A stretch of 64,000 bases of DNA, taken from Acanthosoma haemorrhoidale (lineage: Eukaryota; Arthropoda; Insecta; Hemiptera; Acanthosomatidae). The stretch is from assembly GCA_930367205.1 (NCBI GenBank), contig OV884014.1:115699768-115763767 (forward strand). Direction: 5' to 3'. Numbering within the stretch: the stretch's first letter is position 1; every line of letters starts with the position of its first letter. Below, in pieces: positions 35,220-46,336 of the stretch. The translations under genes were made by a program, and so were the position numbers. Under the pieces are notes generated by a model that saw only the letters and a list, made by a program, of their open reading frames with translations, was not told where the DNA came from and searched no databases.

Positions 35220-35358
35220 TATAGCCTTTATCCCAAATTCAAGCTTCAGCAAAAAAAAAATTACCTTTTTACCACAAAAATTGAACAATAAAAAAATATT
35301 CTAAACGTTGATGTTTGCCTTGAAGTGAGAAACTTAAATAATAACCAGCGCTATTAAG

Positions 35359-36293
35359 TGGTTGATTAAAGAGATTTGTTGACGCTTTTATTTTAGGGAA
35401 TACCTAGGAACGTTTGAATTATTAAAATTAGAAAGCTTTATTTTCTACTTCTGTGTAATGCTGAGGCGGTGGACCACTTGGAGTGGATCTAGAAAGCTCT
35501 CCGAAGACAAAGCCACGGCAATATATTACAGTGTAGCCTTTTATTTCTATTGTTCTCCAGAACAGATGTATGCCACCTCTAATGCGCTGTTCCACCTTCG
35601 TACTTCGTGATTAGCATAGATGAATTAGCGCCATTAAAAGCCTTCACAATGACCGATAAAATCCAGCCGTTTAGCCGCCCTGGCAATGTTTAGCCCCTTA
35701 GTCCTGTTTAGGAAGTTATTAAAAGTGGGACAACAATGGCCTAGGTCAGACGAGAGGAATATGAAACTCGCCGACGGTAACAATAGACTCGATAACTAAG
35801 GTACTAAGGCCGGACCGGGGGTATAAACATCAGCTATTAACTAACTCGGGTAAGGTTACCGCTAATGGTGATCTATCATCAGCCGGGGTAATGCGACCAG
35901 ATTGTAACTGAAGGCTGATACATGTATCATCAGAACAACAGGACGTTTCTGACCTTAATCCATCTCGAGAAAATATTATATCGTATCAAGTCCGTGTCTA
36001 CTACTACCAAACGCATCCATATGTTGTCATCTTTTTCAAAAAATGTATGTTTAGTTTGGAGCTCTCTCATGTTGTATCTAGAATGTTTTGCTACTTCTTC
36101 CTCTCGCAACTTTCGCAATTTAACTGTGAGGTGACAGGTGCCATTAAAGTGAATAAAAACATATTTCTCGCTACCAACCTTCCGACCTAGTCGATTAACA
36201 TGTGGTTACAGAGTGATATCATATCGTATTCCCAACAGATATTATTAAATTGTCTCTTATAGGGGGTCGTTACTGGCCAGACCCTGATGGTGG
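35359..36293. other. single-copy stretch with candidate regulatory block 35610-35910
   Basis: The block 35610-35910 is GC-richer and holds GCGCCATTAAAAGCC, AAGTTATTAAAAGTGG, TATTAACTAACTCGG and GCTAATGGTGATC motifs. No convincing open frame crosses it. Conservation untested. Confidence 0.3.
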
Positions 36294-36495
36294 AGAAAGA
36301 GATGAACCTGTGGTCTTTGACCTTCTCTGGCGACTTAATCCATTAGATCTTAAAAGGGTTGCGCCGACAGTGCAAGCTGTTGAGAAGAATAGCTTGACGT
36401 AGAGATAGTTTACGATGTGTTTGTGTAGTGCCCCAGAAGCCGTCGTCACCAAGGAAGAGGTCCCTTCGAAGGAGTTGATAGTCCAAGGGGCGAGG
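36294..36495 (+). repeat. dispersed repeat family D, copy 1
   Basis: Collinear with 50602-50950, sharing CCTGTGGTCTTTGACCTT, GCCGACAGTGCA, and a CCGTCGTC(A/C)(C/G)CAAGGAAGA block. This copy lacks a middle block of roughly 120 bp present in the other. No coding frame is common to both, so the class is unknown. Confidence 0.75.
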
Positions 36496-37560
36496 CTAAA
36501 CTATTCTCAACCCGTAACAATTTTAAAACACATTTACCTTCAATGCACATTGAATACTTTATGTCAATTGTCTTGTGGTACATATTCCTCAACCCACACC
36601 ATACCAGTGTGTTTTTTCTTTATTTAATAATTCTATTTATATCATTGATTAACCTGTGAAGATCAATTACTTAGGTAGTGATGGCAATGTCTTTTTCGTT
36701 TCTTTTCCTATCTTTACAATTACGTTTTTCTACGGACGCAATGAGAATGAGAACAGACGCAGTTACACAACAATGGCCGTGCTGAAGATGGAATGCTGAC
36801 CGTTCAAATCAGCTGATCCGTGGGTGTAGAGTTCGCCTTGCTGAATCTTCTCTACTTGATATTATGGAGATATCTTTAGAGAGTCAAGTTATTTCATCAG
36901 ATGCATGTTCAAACATAGCCTTCATCTTGGATAGTTACAAAAAACCAAACAGATTTGCGACCGAAACAGTTGTTAACACCTGTTACCGTTTTTTTCCTCT
37001 TCTCAATCACACATGTTTTTATATAAATAATAAATGTCGGGAATGTCTAATGAGAATATCAAGATTTAAATATGCATTTCTTATTAAAACTGTTGCCGGC
37101 GTGAATCAGAATAAACTAACCCTAGGTAGTTCAATTCTGGAATTCATTATAATTAGCTTATTAAAACGAGTATTGTAATTATACCATGACAGTTCTCGAT
37201 GAATTCAGAGTGGATTGTAAGAAATTTACCGGTCGGCAGGTTCACATACGAGTATACAGTGTATACTTAACGGAATTTCCATCTCATTATTAGGAAGGAA
37301 ATAAATATATTTGTATATTTGTTGGTGATATCTTCCATTGTAGGAACGATTCCATTACCTGTATGCATGTATTGATAATCATGTATCAATCGTATAATAA
37401 TTGTTTCATCTAAATTTTATCGAATAATTTTTAATCAGTATTATTTTTTGGAATGTCCTTCCTTTCTGTTACAGGAAGACATTTAATTACTGGTTGCTCC
37501 TTACCTTTGTACCTTACAAACAAGTTTTTATGTTTTATATACATATTATACTTATTGTTT
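36496..37560. other. AT-rich spacer
   Basis: No gene recognised. Plus open frame 36864-37178 shows no known motif. Confidence 0.45.
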
Positions 37561-38130
37561 AAATGATCTTTTTTTTTTTTTGGTCACGGAAAGGCCTTAA
37601 AGACCACGCGAATATCATTACTTTCGGTTCTTTTCCTGTTTTTGTTTTTCCTTTCCTTCCATTTTTCCCTCTTTATCTCTACGTGCTTTTGTTTTCTTTC
37701 TTCTGTCCACGTGACTCCCTTTTTTGATTTTTTCTTTCCCACAAGAACCTTGATTTCCTTCAAGTCTTTTCCCATATCTTTCTCCGTCCTGACAATCCCG
37801 TTCCGTTATTCCTAGTGTTTCAGTTTCTTTCTTCATCTGCTTGGTGTATCCCCTTGAGCTTTTGTATCCTTGGATTTTCTGGAATATTTCCTAGTATAGT
37901 CTTTCCGGGGCCATCCTCACCATATGTCTGTGAAATTTCAGTCTCCTGATCCTTATGTCCGTTTCTAGGTATTTTGTGTCTTTGTAGATTTCTTGGTTGG
38001 ATCTCAGTCTGTATCCTTCTTGTGTCTTTTTGGGGCCGTAGATCCTTCTTAGGATTCTTCGTTCTATTCTCAGTAGTTTCTCTAGACTGGGGAGGCATGA
38101 GGTTTCCGTCCCATATAATAAATGATCTTT
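37561..38130 (-). mobile_element. RTE-like LINE, 5'-truncated insertion with target-site duplication
   Basis: An 11-bp direct repeat AAATGATCTTT occurs at 37561-37571 and 38120-38130, exactly bracketing the element. On the minus strand the insert runs from 38119 to a poly-A tail (seen as T-run 37570-37580). This is textbook target-primed reverse transcription with 5' truncation. The duplication is still perfect, so the insertion is comparatively young. Confidence 0.92.
37615..38117 (-). pseudogene. RTE-type LINE ORF C-terminal fragment
   Basis: The minus frame starts with GTETSCLPSLEKLLRIERRI, then LRRIYGPKKTQEGYRLRSN, LETDIRIRRLKFHRHMVRM. This is the segment downstream of the reverse-transcriptase domain in RTE/BovB-type elements (usual form ...RILRRIYGP..., ...RRLRWLGHVVRM). 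One TAG stop follows at about 37890. The frame then resumes and ends in a highly basic tail (KKGSHVDRRKKTKARRDKEG) with a stop near 37618. Endonuclease and reverse transcriptase are absent. Confidence 0.85.
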
Positions 38131-39124
38131 ATTTATTTAGATTGAAAATAAAATAAATATGATAAGATAAGAAAAGAATACAAATAAGATAAGAATTAAG
38201 ATTAACAATAAACTCCAAAGGAAAACATATTTAAACTGCTGAAAACATCTGTCGGTAAAGAAGGTATTTAAGGTGAAACGTTGATATTTTAACGTGCAGT
38301 ATTGGTATAATCAATAGGTTGTGCCTAGTACTAAAAAAAAGAGAAACATTCCGTTATAAGGTAGTTGTAAATATTTTTTTCAAAAAAGGCCCTCTGGCTC
38401 ACTTTGTTTATTTTTATTTTTAAAAAGTTTCCCCCGATAAGAAATCTTTTAGGGCAACAAAAAACTACAACAGTTTAATCAATGAGCTATCATGTCATCG
38501 TCGTGTTCAACTTCTCTTTTTATGTCCCCGCCATTATTGAATTTCAGATTCGAGTTTCAAACTTTCCTTAATCATGGTTCTAAGCCAAGCTGTACTTAAA
38601 TGGGCAAAGAAGCAAGTTTATTTTTTACCATGATAATGTTGTGGGTGATTTAACTTTGTCACACTTTATGTCCTTAAACGTGTTTCCTAGCCATTGTTTC
38701 GTCCGCTAATTATATCCTTTCGTATGTCTCCTTTCCTTTGATTGATGCTGGAAGAGAAACCTTAAGGAGACTAGAGGAACCGCGCTCACTTTCATATCTA
38801 CTTTGTTACCTACTTTATTTGTGACATGGCGATGATGCATTGCTATCACAGTCAAGTTCTGTACGCTTAATTAAGCTGAAATATGGGCCTGATCATCTGT
38901 GCCCCATGATAAGGCAACTTGCCACTGTAAATTAGGTGCCAATTGTCTCTTAACGAGATCTACTTTAACTCAACTTGCCATCCCTGGTCATAACACTGTA
39001 TCTATGCATTTAGATGTTCGTTCACGCCCTTATTCACTCCGAATCAATGCGATTTATATCTTCTTCTACCCTTTGGATATGATTTTCTTGTCATGCATGC
39101 TTAAGATTCGAACCCAAATCATTA
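38131..39124. other. AT-rich spacer
   Basis: No gene recognised. Plus open frame 38899-39162 has no motif and runs into repeat E. Confidence 0.45.
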
Positions 39125-39255
39125 ATATATATTACACATGGACTCTCACCACTGCACCGTGACATTTACACCTCTACCGAGGTCTCCCACACTCCTTAAT
39201 TCCTTCACCCAACCTTCAAATAGGTCCTCCTAGTAAAAGGATCCGTTCACCCCAC
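39125..39255 (-). repeat. dispersed repeat family E, copy 2
   Basis: Reverse-strand counterpart of 13795-13930 with the same block order (GGATCCTTTTACTAGGAGGA, GTGTGGGAGACCTCGGT, GGTGAGAGTCCA). Confidence 0.55.
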
Positions 39256-39474
39256 ATAACTTTTACTTTATTTTTCCCTTATCCTATATTTTTAAAGTTT
39301 AAGAGCTAAGAAAAAAAATAAATAATATATATATATCGGGTACTCTAATAAACGAGTAAACCATGCCAATGTTTTTTCCATATAAATTAAATAGTATATC
39401 ATCTAGGAAAACATTGAATACCTGGGCCAAACTCATGTGTCCTCCGGCCGGGTCTGCTGTACGGTCCCTCACTA
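39256..39474. other. spacer
   Basis: AT-rich first half, GC-richer second half. No call. Confidence 0.5.
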
Positions 39475-39850
39475 TAAACTCACTTGACTGACAATACTGC
39501 TAAAGGTCTCCAGCAATTTCAGAATGGGATCATTCGAAAAGTGGTCCGACATACCTCTCTCGAGAGGTTAAAGAACGCTGACCTGCACCCGTGTGTGGCG
39601 TCGGTAGGTGAGTTAATCCGCCTGTGACACATCAAGATTTTTGACTCGTTGCACCATCTAACAAACCCAGTGTTTAACACTTTGACCCCCACCACCCTAC
39701 CCGCATCGATGCCAACAGACTGTCGGGAAAAATTAGGTTAAGATGTTTTTGTTAGTTGTAAGTTAGCTTTAAGTCTATGATTCATAAGGTGAGCCCCACC
39801 AGTTTTTAAACGTGTTCAGACCAAGAATGCATATTGTACATTATACTTTT
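39475..39850 (+). repeat. LINE family B, 5'-truncated copy 4
   Basis: The plus strand encodes the family B tail with TSLERLKNADLHP and GELIRL, a stop, then HIKIFDSL and HLTNPVFNTLTP. The first half of the 3' UTR follows (AAGGTGAGCCCCACCA). Homology fades near 39850, before the UTR segment seen in copies 1 and 3. Confidence 0.85.
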
Positions 39851-40394
39851 GTAACAATCACAAATCGCTATGTAAAATTATAACAATTGTAGCCAAACTA
39901 CGGAACATGACTTACTGTAAATAGATTCATTTAGGTAGAATCAATACTGATTTCCATAATTTATAATAATAATAAGAAAAAAAAATAGCTGTGTGTGGTA
40001 AGATTGGTTTGTGATGCTGATGATGAGTTGTCGATGCTTTCATATTCCTCACATTGAATAGGAATCAAGATAACACTCTCCTACATCTTGAATAGGGAAG
40101 GACACAAACAAGGTTCTGTGTAAAACCACGACTCAACACTTCCTTATTCTAGTTAGTTTATGAGGACTTGGAACTATGGAGATTTCTGAGGAAAACTGAG
40201 ATAGGGATAGAAATACCGTCAGCTCTGGTTTTGAGGTCACCTGAATGATCAAATCACACTCATGACAGAAAACAGATTTGGCAAAACTACACATCGAGTT
40301 CGCGGAGCGTGTTAAACACTTGAGGGCTCTGGATTTGAAATGAAGAAGTTGGATAGTACAGTACGGAGCTTTTTGAATTATGCTCTATAGAAGG
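39851..40394. other. spacer
   Basis: No gene or family recognised. Confidence 0.5.
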
Positions 40395-40964
40395 AAAAGT
40401 CGAACATCAAGCGTATCCAATCCTTTGAATCAAAAGTCCTTAGTACAATAGTAAATGCCCCTTATTAGGTCAGCAACAAAACCCTTCATAACGATCTTAA
40501 TGTACCTTATTACATGTTTTAACTCATCCCTTCCAAGTTCATGAAATTCCATAGTAACCTATCCAACCACCCTAATCGCCTAGCACAGTCATTGCACTGC
40601 ACCAGCCACTCATCCCTATAATGCTTCTCGGAGACTGAAACGGCAGTGGCCTCGTGACCTGCTATTAATACGTGACAGTGGAAGTCCTGGCTACGGGCAG
40701 TTTCTCCAATCATGTCCTGAGCGTCTGTGGCTCTCGCGCTCTTGGTCAGCCTCCGCTGGCTCTTATCCAGTGACACGGGGGACTTCATAAGACTCCGCTT
40801 CCTCTTTCGCATGCGAAGGAGGTCACAACCATTGTGATTTGGGAGGTCTCTGGGCTGTTTTTAAATACAGGATGAAAATTGTAAATAAGGTATGAATGAG
40901 ATCATTCATTTATCACAATTAGTAATTGCCCAATGAGGCGGATTGTAATGTTATCCTAATACAG
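40395..40964 (+). repeat. LINE family A, 5'-truncated copy
   Basis: Starts in the KSNIKRIQSF codons (AAAGTCGAACATCAAGCGTA) and runs through the coding tail and 3' UTR. It has a ~30-bp deletion in the GTGACACGG...GGGGGACTTC segment. The terminal AATAAA has decayed to AATACA. Confidence 0.88.
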
Positions 40965-42050
40965 TTGTTTTATCAGACTTTATAGAAGGAAGCCTCAATG
41001 TTAATTCGATGCATTAGTTATTGCCCAATTGGAAAGAGCGCCTTGGCTTGCGGTTCCTGATTCGAAATCCTATCTTTTTTCATTAGCCAATAATTATTAA
41101 AACAGTTGGGTGTCCTGAATATCAGCCAGTAATCTTTACTATACTTCTTTTATTTAATTAAACTTTGAGTTACTAACTCAAGACGTGAGGAATGTTAGTT
41201 TGCCTATACCAGACTTGCCTTACAGTACTGCTCTTATGATGCGAGTTGGCTATTTACACTGTGAGATGACTGGTACAAGTCACCACATCTACCGTTCCAG
41301 CCATCCTCCCCTTTGTGCTCCAGCTTGTTTCGACACCTCCTTACCATACTCTTGTCATCGCCTGCCCTGTCGGATCATCCTCTTAATCCGACTCATCTCA
41401 CGTCGGCTGTAAAACCGTTTGTCCGAAATGCCACATTCTTCTCAGGTCACAGAACTAGCGAAGGATTCGTTTGTTACGCCTTGGTGTCAGACTGTGTCTT
41501 GCCAACTACACGATACAATGCTCCTTAAGGTAACTTACTGCATCGAGTTCTGTAATGATTACTACCGACCTTCAATCAGGGTTACTAGTAAATTGTTAAA
41601 TTTACCTCTCAACAAGTTTTATTTCGATATATTTAAATAGTGCTTGGATCTGCTGTATAGAATAGATCCTTGATTTCCTATTACATAATTCCTTTTGCAG
41701 TATCATGAAATATAATATTGCAACATTTCGACAAGAGTGTCAGCGGGGTGAAATATTGAAGGATTATTGTTATCTTTGTGAATATAATGTATTTCTATCA
41801 AGTGGACCATTTTTATTCTAGACCTGATAAATGATAAGCGCTATTTTAAGTCTGTTCTAAAATGTTAGGAAGTGATGTGTATTTCGTCAAAAGTTCTCCC
41901 GCCATCAAGACATTCATTCAGCCCTGTTTGACAAATATTAGTTGTGTTTGAATAAACATTTCTGCATCTCGTAAATCGAGCAATAGTTTAAAGTCTTACT
42001 CATTATTGTTATAATATTATATCCTTAGGTTTAAATATGTCTGGTAGAAA
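40965..42050. other. unassigned spacer
   Basis: A GATTCGAAATCC (B-box-like) trace is at 41059-41070. Plus open frames 41185-41640 overlap one another and have no recognisable motif. Confidence 0.4.
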
Positions 42051-42860
42051 TGCTTCCATCTTGACAATCGGCTGACCTGGAACCCACACACGAGGCTAAA
42101 AAGACAAGAACTAAAAAGACGCTTTGGACAACTGTATAGACTACTTCAAAGGACATCCCATCTCTCAATAGAAAATAAATTACTAATCAACAAAGTTATA
42201 CTTAAGCCAATCTGGACATACGGAATAGAGCTATGGTGGACAGCACAAAAGTCGAACATCAAGTGTATCCAATCCTTTTAATCAAAAGTCCTGAGAACAA
42301 TAGTAAATGCCCCTTATTACGTCAGCAACAAGACACTTCATAACGATCTTAATATACCCTACATTCTCGAACTCATCCCTTCCAAGTTTATGAAATTCCA
42401 CAGTAACCCGTCCAACCACCCTAATTGCCTAGCTCAGTCATTGCACTGCACCACTCGTCCCTATAAATCCTCCTTGGAGACTAAAACGGCAGTGGCCTTT
42501 TGATCTGGTATAAATGCGTAACTGTGGGAGTCCTGGCAGTGGCTAATTTCTCCGACCATGTGTTGAGCGTATGTGGCTCTCGTCAGCCTCCACTGGCTCG
42601 TGAGCAGTTATTTAATCCGGTGACGCAGCTGATGGAGGATCGTGCCCCCACGATGGGAGGTCCCCACCTCCCAAGACTCCGCTTCCTCTATCGCATGCGA
42701 TGGAGGTGACAACCATATGGATCTGGGGGCTGTTTGTAAATATTGTATCAATGAGCGAGTGAATGATGAATTATAAATATGGTATGAATGAGAACATTTA
42801 TCTCAATTACTTATTGCCTAATAAGGCAGATTGTAATTTTAGCACAATAAAGAAGTTTCA
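42051..42860 (+). repeat. LINE family A, longest copy in the window (810 bp)
   Basis: Begins at the codons for the HLD-R-LTWNPHT motif, which read as CCATCTTGACAATCGGCTGA here. It covers the whole coding tail with several stops and frameshifts. The 3' UTR contains a small local duplication (GTGCCCCCACGATGGGAGGT) and ends AATAAAGAAGTTTCAG. The reverse-transcriptase core lies upstream of the truncation. Confidence 0.9.
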
Positions 42861-43760
42861 GACTTTTCCTGAAGGATGTGTTTTTCGTAAGATGGGAAAG
42901 CGAACGAACGCACAGGGACTCCACAAGGAAATCCTTACTCTAGGAAAATTCCTCACTACTAAAGAATTTTCTTATGATATTTTAAAGCAATGATCTCTCA
43001 TGCCGGATATCAACATAGTCGGGCAACAAATAAAAAAATACGATGCTTTAATGTAAAAAAAAAAGGATTCTATATTCTAAAGAAGCTAATGTTATAAGAA
43101 ATTCCTTACATTCATAATTTAATTGTAGTAATTGTAGGAGAGCCTGTGTGATGTTGGTTGTGAATTCCATTAAGAGCAGCCTCGTATTTCATGTAACAAT
43201 CAACAGCAACAAAAAAACAAAAACAAAAAAGGAATCACTTACAGGGAACAAACAATTAATGGACAACTTCATTCTGGAAACCTGGTTTGTCCTTTCTTGT
43301 CGCCAGCCTCTTTTTATTGGAGGTGTAATTCGTCCGAGAAACAAACCTGGTTCCTTCCAGTTCTTGTCCGCACTTGTTTTTACACGAAAGGTCCAATGTC
43401 AGCAAAGTATATACATCTGAACTCTCATTTGATGACCATCTGCATTTATGTGCTGCTTTCGCAATGATGCATTTTGTATTTATTATGTTTTGGTTTATTT
43501 ATAATCTGTATAAATATATGGATAAAAGAGTTAATAGCTACGTGTTTATTGAAGTCAGCTTGACAAAAAAACATCTCTCAATTGAACGATGTTGTCTGGG
43601 AGTAGGGAGAATCGCTTTGAGAATGGACTTTGCCTTCGGCTTGTGTAATTGGACGTCCATTCGTAGACTATCGGAAAATGCGGCTGGAAGGTAATCAAAA
43701 TATCCTAGGTTCGATTCCCGACACTACCACTAATTTATCTTTTTAACTGATCTTTTAACT
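42861..43760. other. spacer
   Basis: No gene recognised. A GGTTCGATTCCCG trace is at about 43707-43719. Plus open frames 43148-43694 lack motifs. Confidence 0.4.
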
Positions 43761-44172
43761 CCCCCTAGCAGTCATTGCACTGCACCACTCATCCCTATAA
43801 ATCCTCCTCGGAGACTAAAACGGCAGTGGCCTTTTGATCTGGTATAAATGGGTGCCAGTGGGGGTCCTGGCAATGGCTAGTTTCTCCAATCATGTCCTGA
43901 GCGTATGTGGCTCTCGCGCTCTTGGTCAGCCTCCACTGGCTCGTATCCGGTGACAGGGCTGACGCAGAAGCGTAAGAGACTTCCCAAGACTCCGCTTCCT
44001 CTTTCGCATGCGAGGTAGGTACAACCATGTGGATTTGGAAGGTGTTTGAGCTGTTTGTAGATACTGTATGAATGAGCGAGTGAATGCAAATTGTAAATAT
44101 GGTATGAATGTAAACATTTATCACAATTACTTATTGCCCAATGAGGCAGATTGTAATGATATCATAATGAAG
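43761..44172 (+). repeat. LINE family A, 3' UTR copy
   Basis: Begins at CCCCCTAGCAGTCATTGCAC, the last ~60 bp of coding sequence, and ends AATGAAG (mutated AATAAAG). Confidence 0.88.
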
Positions 44173-45242
44173 TTAACCAATGGTTGTTTAAATTGACTTT
44201 TGATAACGCCATGAAGCAATGGATATTGTTGATTTTTATTTGCGTCCGGTACTCAGGGGTGCAAAAAAAGAATCAAATTTCAGCAAATCACATAATTTTT
44301 ATATATTTAGCATTGAATTAACTATTATCAATTATCTCGAATATTCAATTCTTTCTACGTTGAATGATTTTCCAGCCTTTACGATGGCTATCTTATTTAA
44401 ATGATAGCTACAATAAAAGCAACTCAATAAAATACAGATGTTTACTACACATCCTTGGCTAGACGTGCCCTCGTAAGCAGGAAGGAAAATGATCTTCATC
44501 GCTCTGTTTATAGTCACATCTCCAATCGTTATTGACAGAGCCACTTCACCGTAGGTCCTCCGTAGGCGTAGGTGTTGAGGAGGAAGTGGAGGAAATGGGT
44601 CGCGACATTGACATTGTTTGCCATCACACGAAAAAAAAGTCACCCGTGACGAAGAAAATAAATAAATATCTAGATACGGATCCAAAAATAGACGGACATG
44701 TAGGCGAGGAGGACTCCCGGACATGTAGGCGAGGAGGACTCCCGGACATGTAGGCGAGGAGGACTCCCGGACAAGCTTAAACGCAGCATAAATCACCACA
44801 AGGACCCAACTGAATTATCTCTACAGCCTCATTAATTATTTATAATAGCCCTAAAGAAAATATTCGTCCGTAGATTTATTTGGGGGCTCATTGTTTTCGA
44901 AACGGAAGCGTCTTAGGAATGCAGGCGGAACCCTCTCGCCTCCAGGCGCCTGGAACGAAACGGAGATATTTCTAGACTCGGTTCGCATCTCTTAATCATT
45001 GCCCAGATCGGCTGGAAATGTTCAAAGTACTCATCATACCTTACTAAGTAAGGTTAGGGTAACATACCTTAGCTAGTTAAGGCTATACTTCTGGGCTTCC
45101 GTACTAAAGACAAACAAAATAACGCGTAAGAGCATATTTCATCAAATTAAACTCCACGAGTTTAAAAAATGAATTAAAACTTTATTTACATTTTAAAGAT
45201 TACAACTACTACTTTTAAATCTTTTGTTTAACTTTCTCATAG
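44173..45242. other. spacer with GC-richer patch
   Basis: Contains the 25-bp minisatellite listed separately and a GC-rich patch with palindromic CCAGGCGCCTGG at about 44942-44953. The minus open frame 44332-44799 runs through the minisatellite and has no recognised domain. Confidence 0.4.
44695..44773. repeat. 25-bp minisatellite, three perfect units
   Basis: Unit GACATGTAGGCGAGGAGGAC plus TCCCG repeats three times without a mismatch, followed by a four-base start of a fourth unit. The identity indicates a recent expansion. Confidence 0.95.
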
Positions 45243-45673
45243 TTTTTATTATGATAAGATTACAATCGGCCTCATTGGGCAGTAAGTAATTGTGATAAAT
45301 GTTCTCATTCGTACCATATTTACAGTTTTCATTCACTCGCTCATTCATACAGTATTTACCAACTGCCCAGAGACCTCCCAAGTCCACAGGGTTGTCACAC
45401 ACATGTAGCTACATACGCTCAGCACATGATTGGAGAAACTGGCCATTGCCAGGACTCCCGCAGTCATGTATTTATAGCAGGTCACGAGACCACTGCCGTT
45501 TCAGTCTCCGAGGAGGATTATAGGGATGAGTGGTGCAGTGTAATAACTGTGCTAGGGGATTAGGGTGGTTGGATAGGTTACTATGGAATTTCATGCACTT
45601 GGAAAGGATGAGTCCGAGAATGCGAAAGAGGAATCGGTGTCTTGGGAAGTCCCCCACGCTCCTTCGTCAGCCT
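45243..45673 (-). repeat. LINE family A copy with displaced internal segment
   Basis: The minus strand has the usual order from the 3' end (TTTATTATGATAAGATTACA on the plus strand) to the coding tail. The segment GCGAAAGAGGAATCGGTGTC up to CCTTCGTCAGCC, normally inside the 3' UTR, is missing from its place near 45405. It is attached beyond the coding tail at 45616-45673. Confidence 0.88.
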
Positions 45674-45984
45674 ACTAACCTTTTTTTTAATACACCGATG
45701 TGAACTATGTTATAAATGATGCATCTGCAGATCCCTAAAATGCTATTCTCAAGCTGTTTGTGAGGTAGCTTTATTGTTAGTGGCATAGATAGTGATTATA
45801 GTTGTATTATTGTATGTCTAGATCTCTCGTTTATGGGTCTCATCAGTGAGACCTAGGTCAGTATTACCTATTTCCTGAATTAAGGTACAGTAGAACCCTG
45901 CACAATATTTCCTTAGTTCATTCCTTTGGCAAACCATCAATTCGCATCACCCTTCTCATATATACATACGAGTATACAATATTT
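45674..45984. other. spacer
   Basis: CAGTAGAACCCTG at about 45889-45901 resembles a pogo/Tigger end motif but stands alone. Nothing else recognised. Confidence 0.4.
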
Positions 45985-46205
45985 TACACTCAGATTATTT
46001 ACTCAGTCCACTTCCAGAACAGAAGGTTCCGGCTCTGTGACCTTTACACTCCTGCCCACAAAACGGTAGCATGCGATCGGTCTTTCCTTGATCACTCTGC
46101 TACTCTCTGGAATTCTCTACCTCCTAATATCGAACATGCTTCATCCTTACGAACCTTCCAAAGATACGCTCGTTAGTCTGTGAACGAATCACTCATTCAT
46201 TATTT
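45985..46205 (+). pseudogene. CR1/L2-like LINE C-terminal fragment
   Basis: The plus frame reads QNRRFRLCDLYTPAHKTVAC, DRSFLDHSATLWNSLPPNIE, HASSLRTFQRYARS, then a stop. The 'F...SA..LWNSLP..I......F...' signature is the conserved tail of CR1/L2/Jockey-superfamily LINE polyproteins. No poly-A or target duplication was found. Confidence 0.7.
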
Positions 46206-46319
46206 CATGTTTGGAGACTTGTATTTTTCTATTAATTATTTTTATTTGATTACTTTATATAGATAAATGTTGACTGCCAGTTAATATATATATTTATTGT
46301 TAATTTTACTGTCTCCGAC

Positions 46320-46336
46320 TTTTTCTTACAGGTGGG
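46320..46336 (+). promoter_or_regulatory. weak fused 3'/5' splice-site-like sequence
   Basis: TTTTTCTTACAG is followed directly by GTGGGT. The pyrimidine tract is shorter and the 5' consensus weaker than at 27109 and 53638. It may be an ordinary or cryptic 3' splice site. Confidence 0.2.

Larger units (their letters stand above)
31640..35358. repeat. long imperfect inverted repeat, arms interrupted by two mariners
   Basis: The left arm (31640-31699 plus 32598-32980) is the reverse complement of the right arm (33677-33941 plus 35222-35358). Shared sequence includes GGTTGCCATAATTGTCTAGC, ATTTCATTACTCCTGACTAA, TTTCTCACTTCAAGGCAAAC and the outer TTAATAGCGCT. The 696-bp spacer between arms is unique. 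The mariner at 31700-32595 sits in the left arm only and that at 33942-35219 in the right arm only, so the inverted repeat predates both insertions. It could be a foldback/long-TIR transposon or an inverted segmental duplication. Confidence 0.85.

Noticed and set aside
41030..41075. tRNA-like sequence with GATTCGAAATCC box
   Set aside because: T-arm and acceptor stems do not pair; no complete cloverleaf.
43680..43730. GGTTCGATTCCCG, a perfect B-box-like string
   Set aside because: No matching A-box/D-arm upstream at tRNA spacing and the T-stem pairing fails.
44332..44799. 155-codon minus-strand open frame
   Set aside because: It runs through the 25-bp minisatellite and AT-rich sequence and has no recognisable domain.
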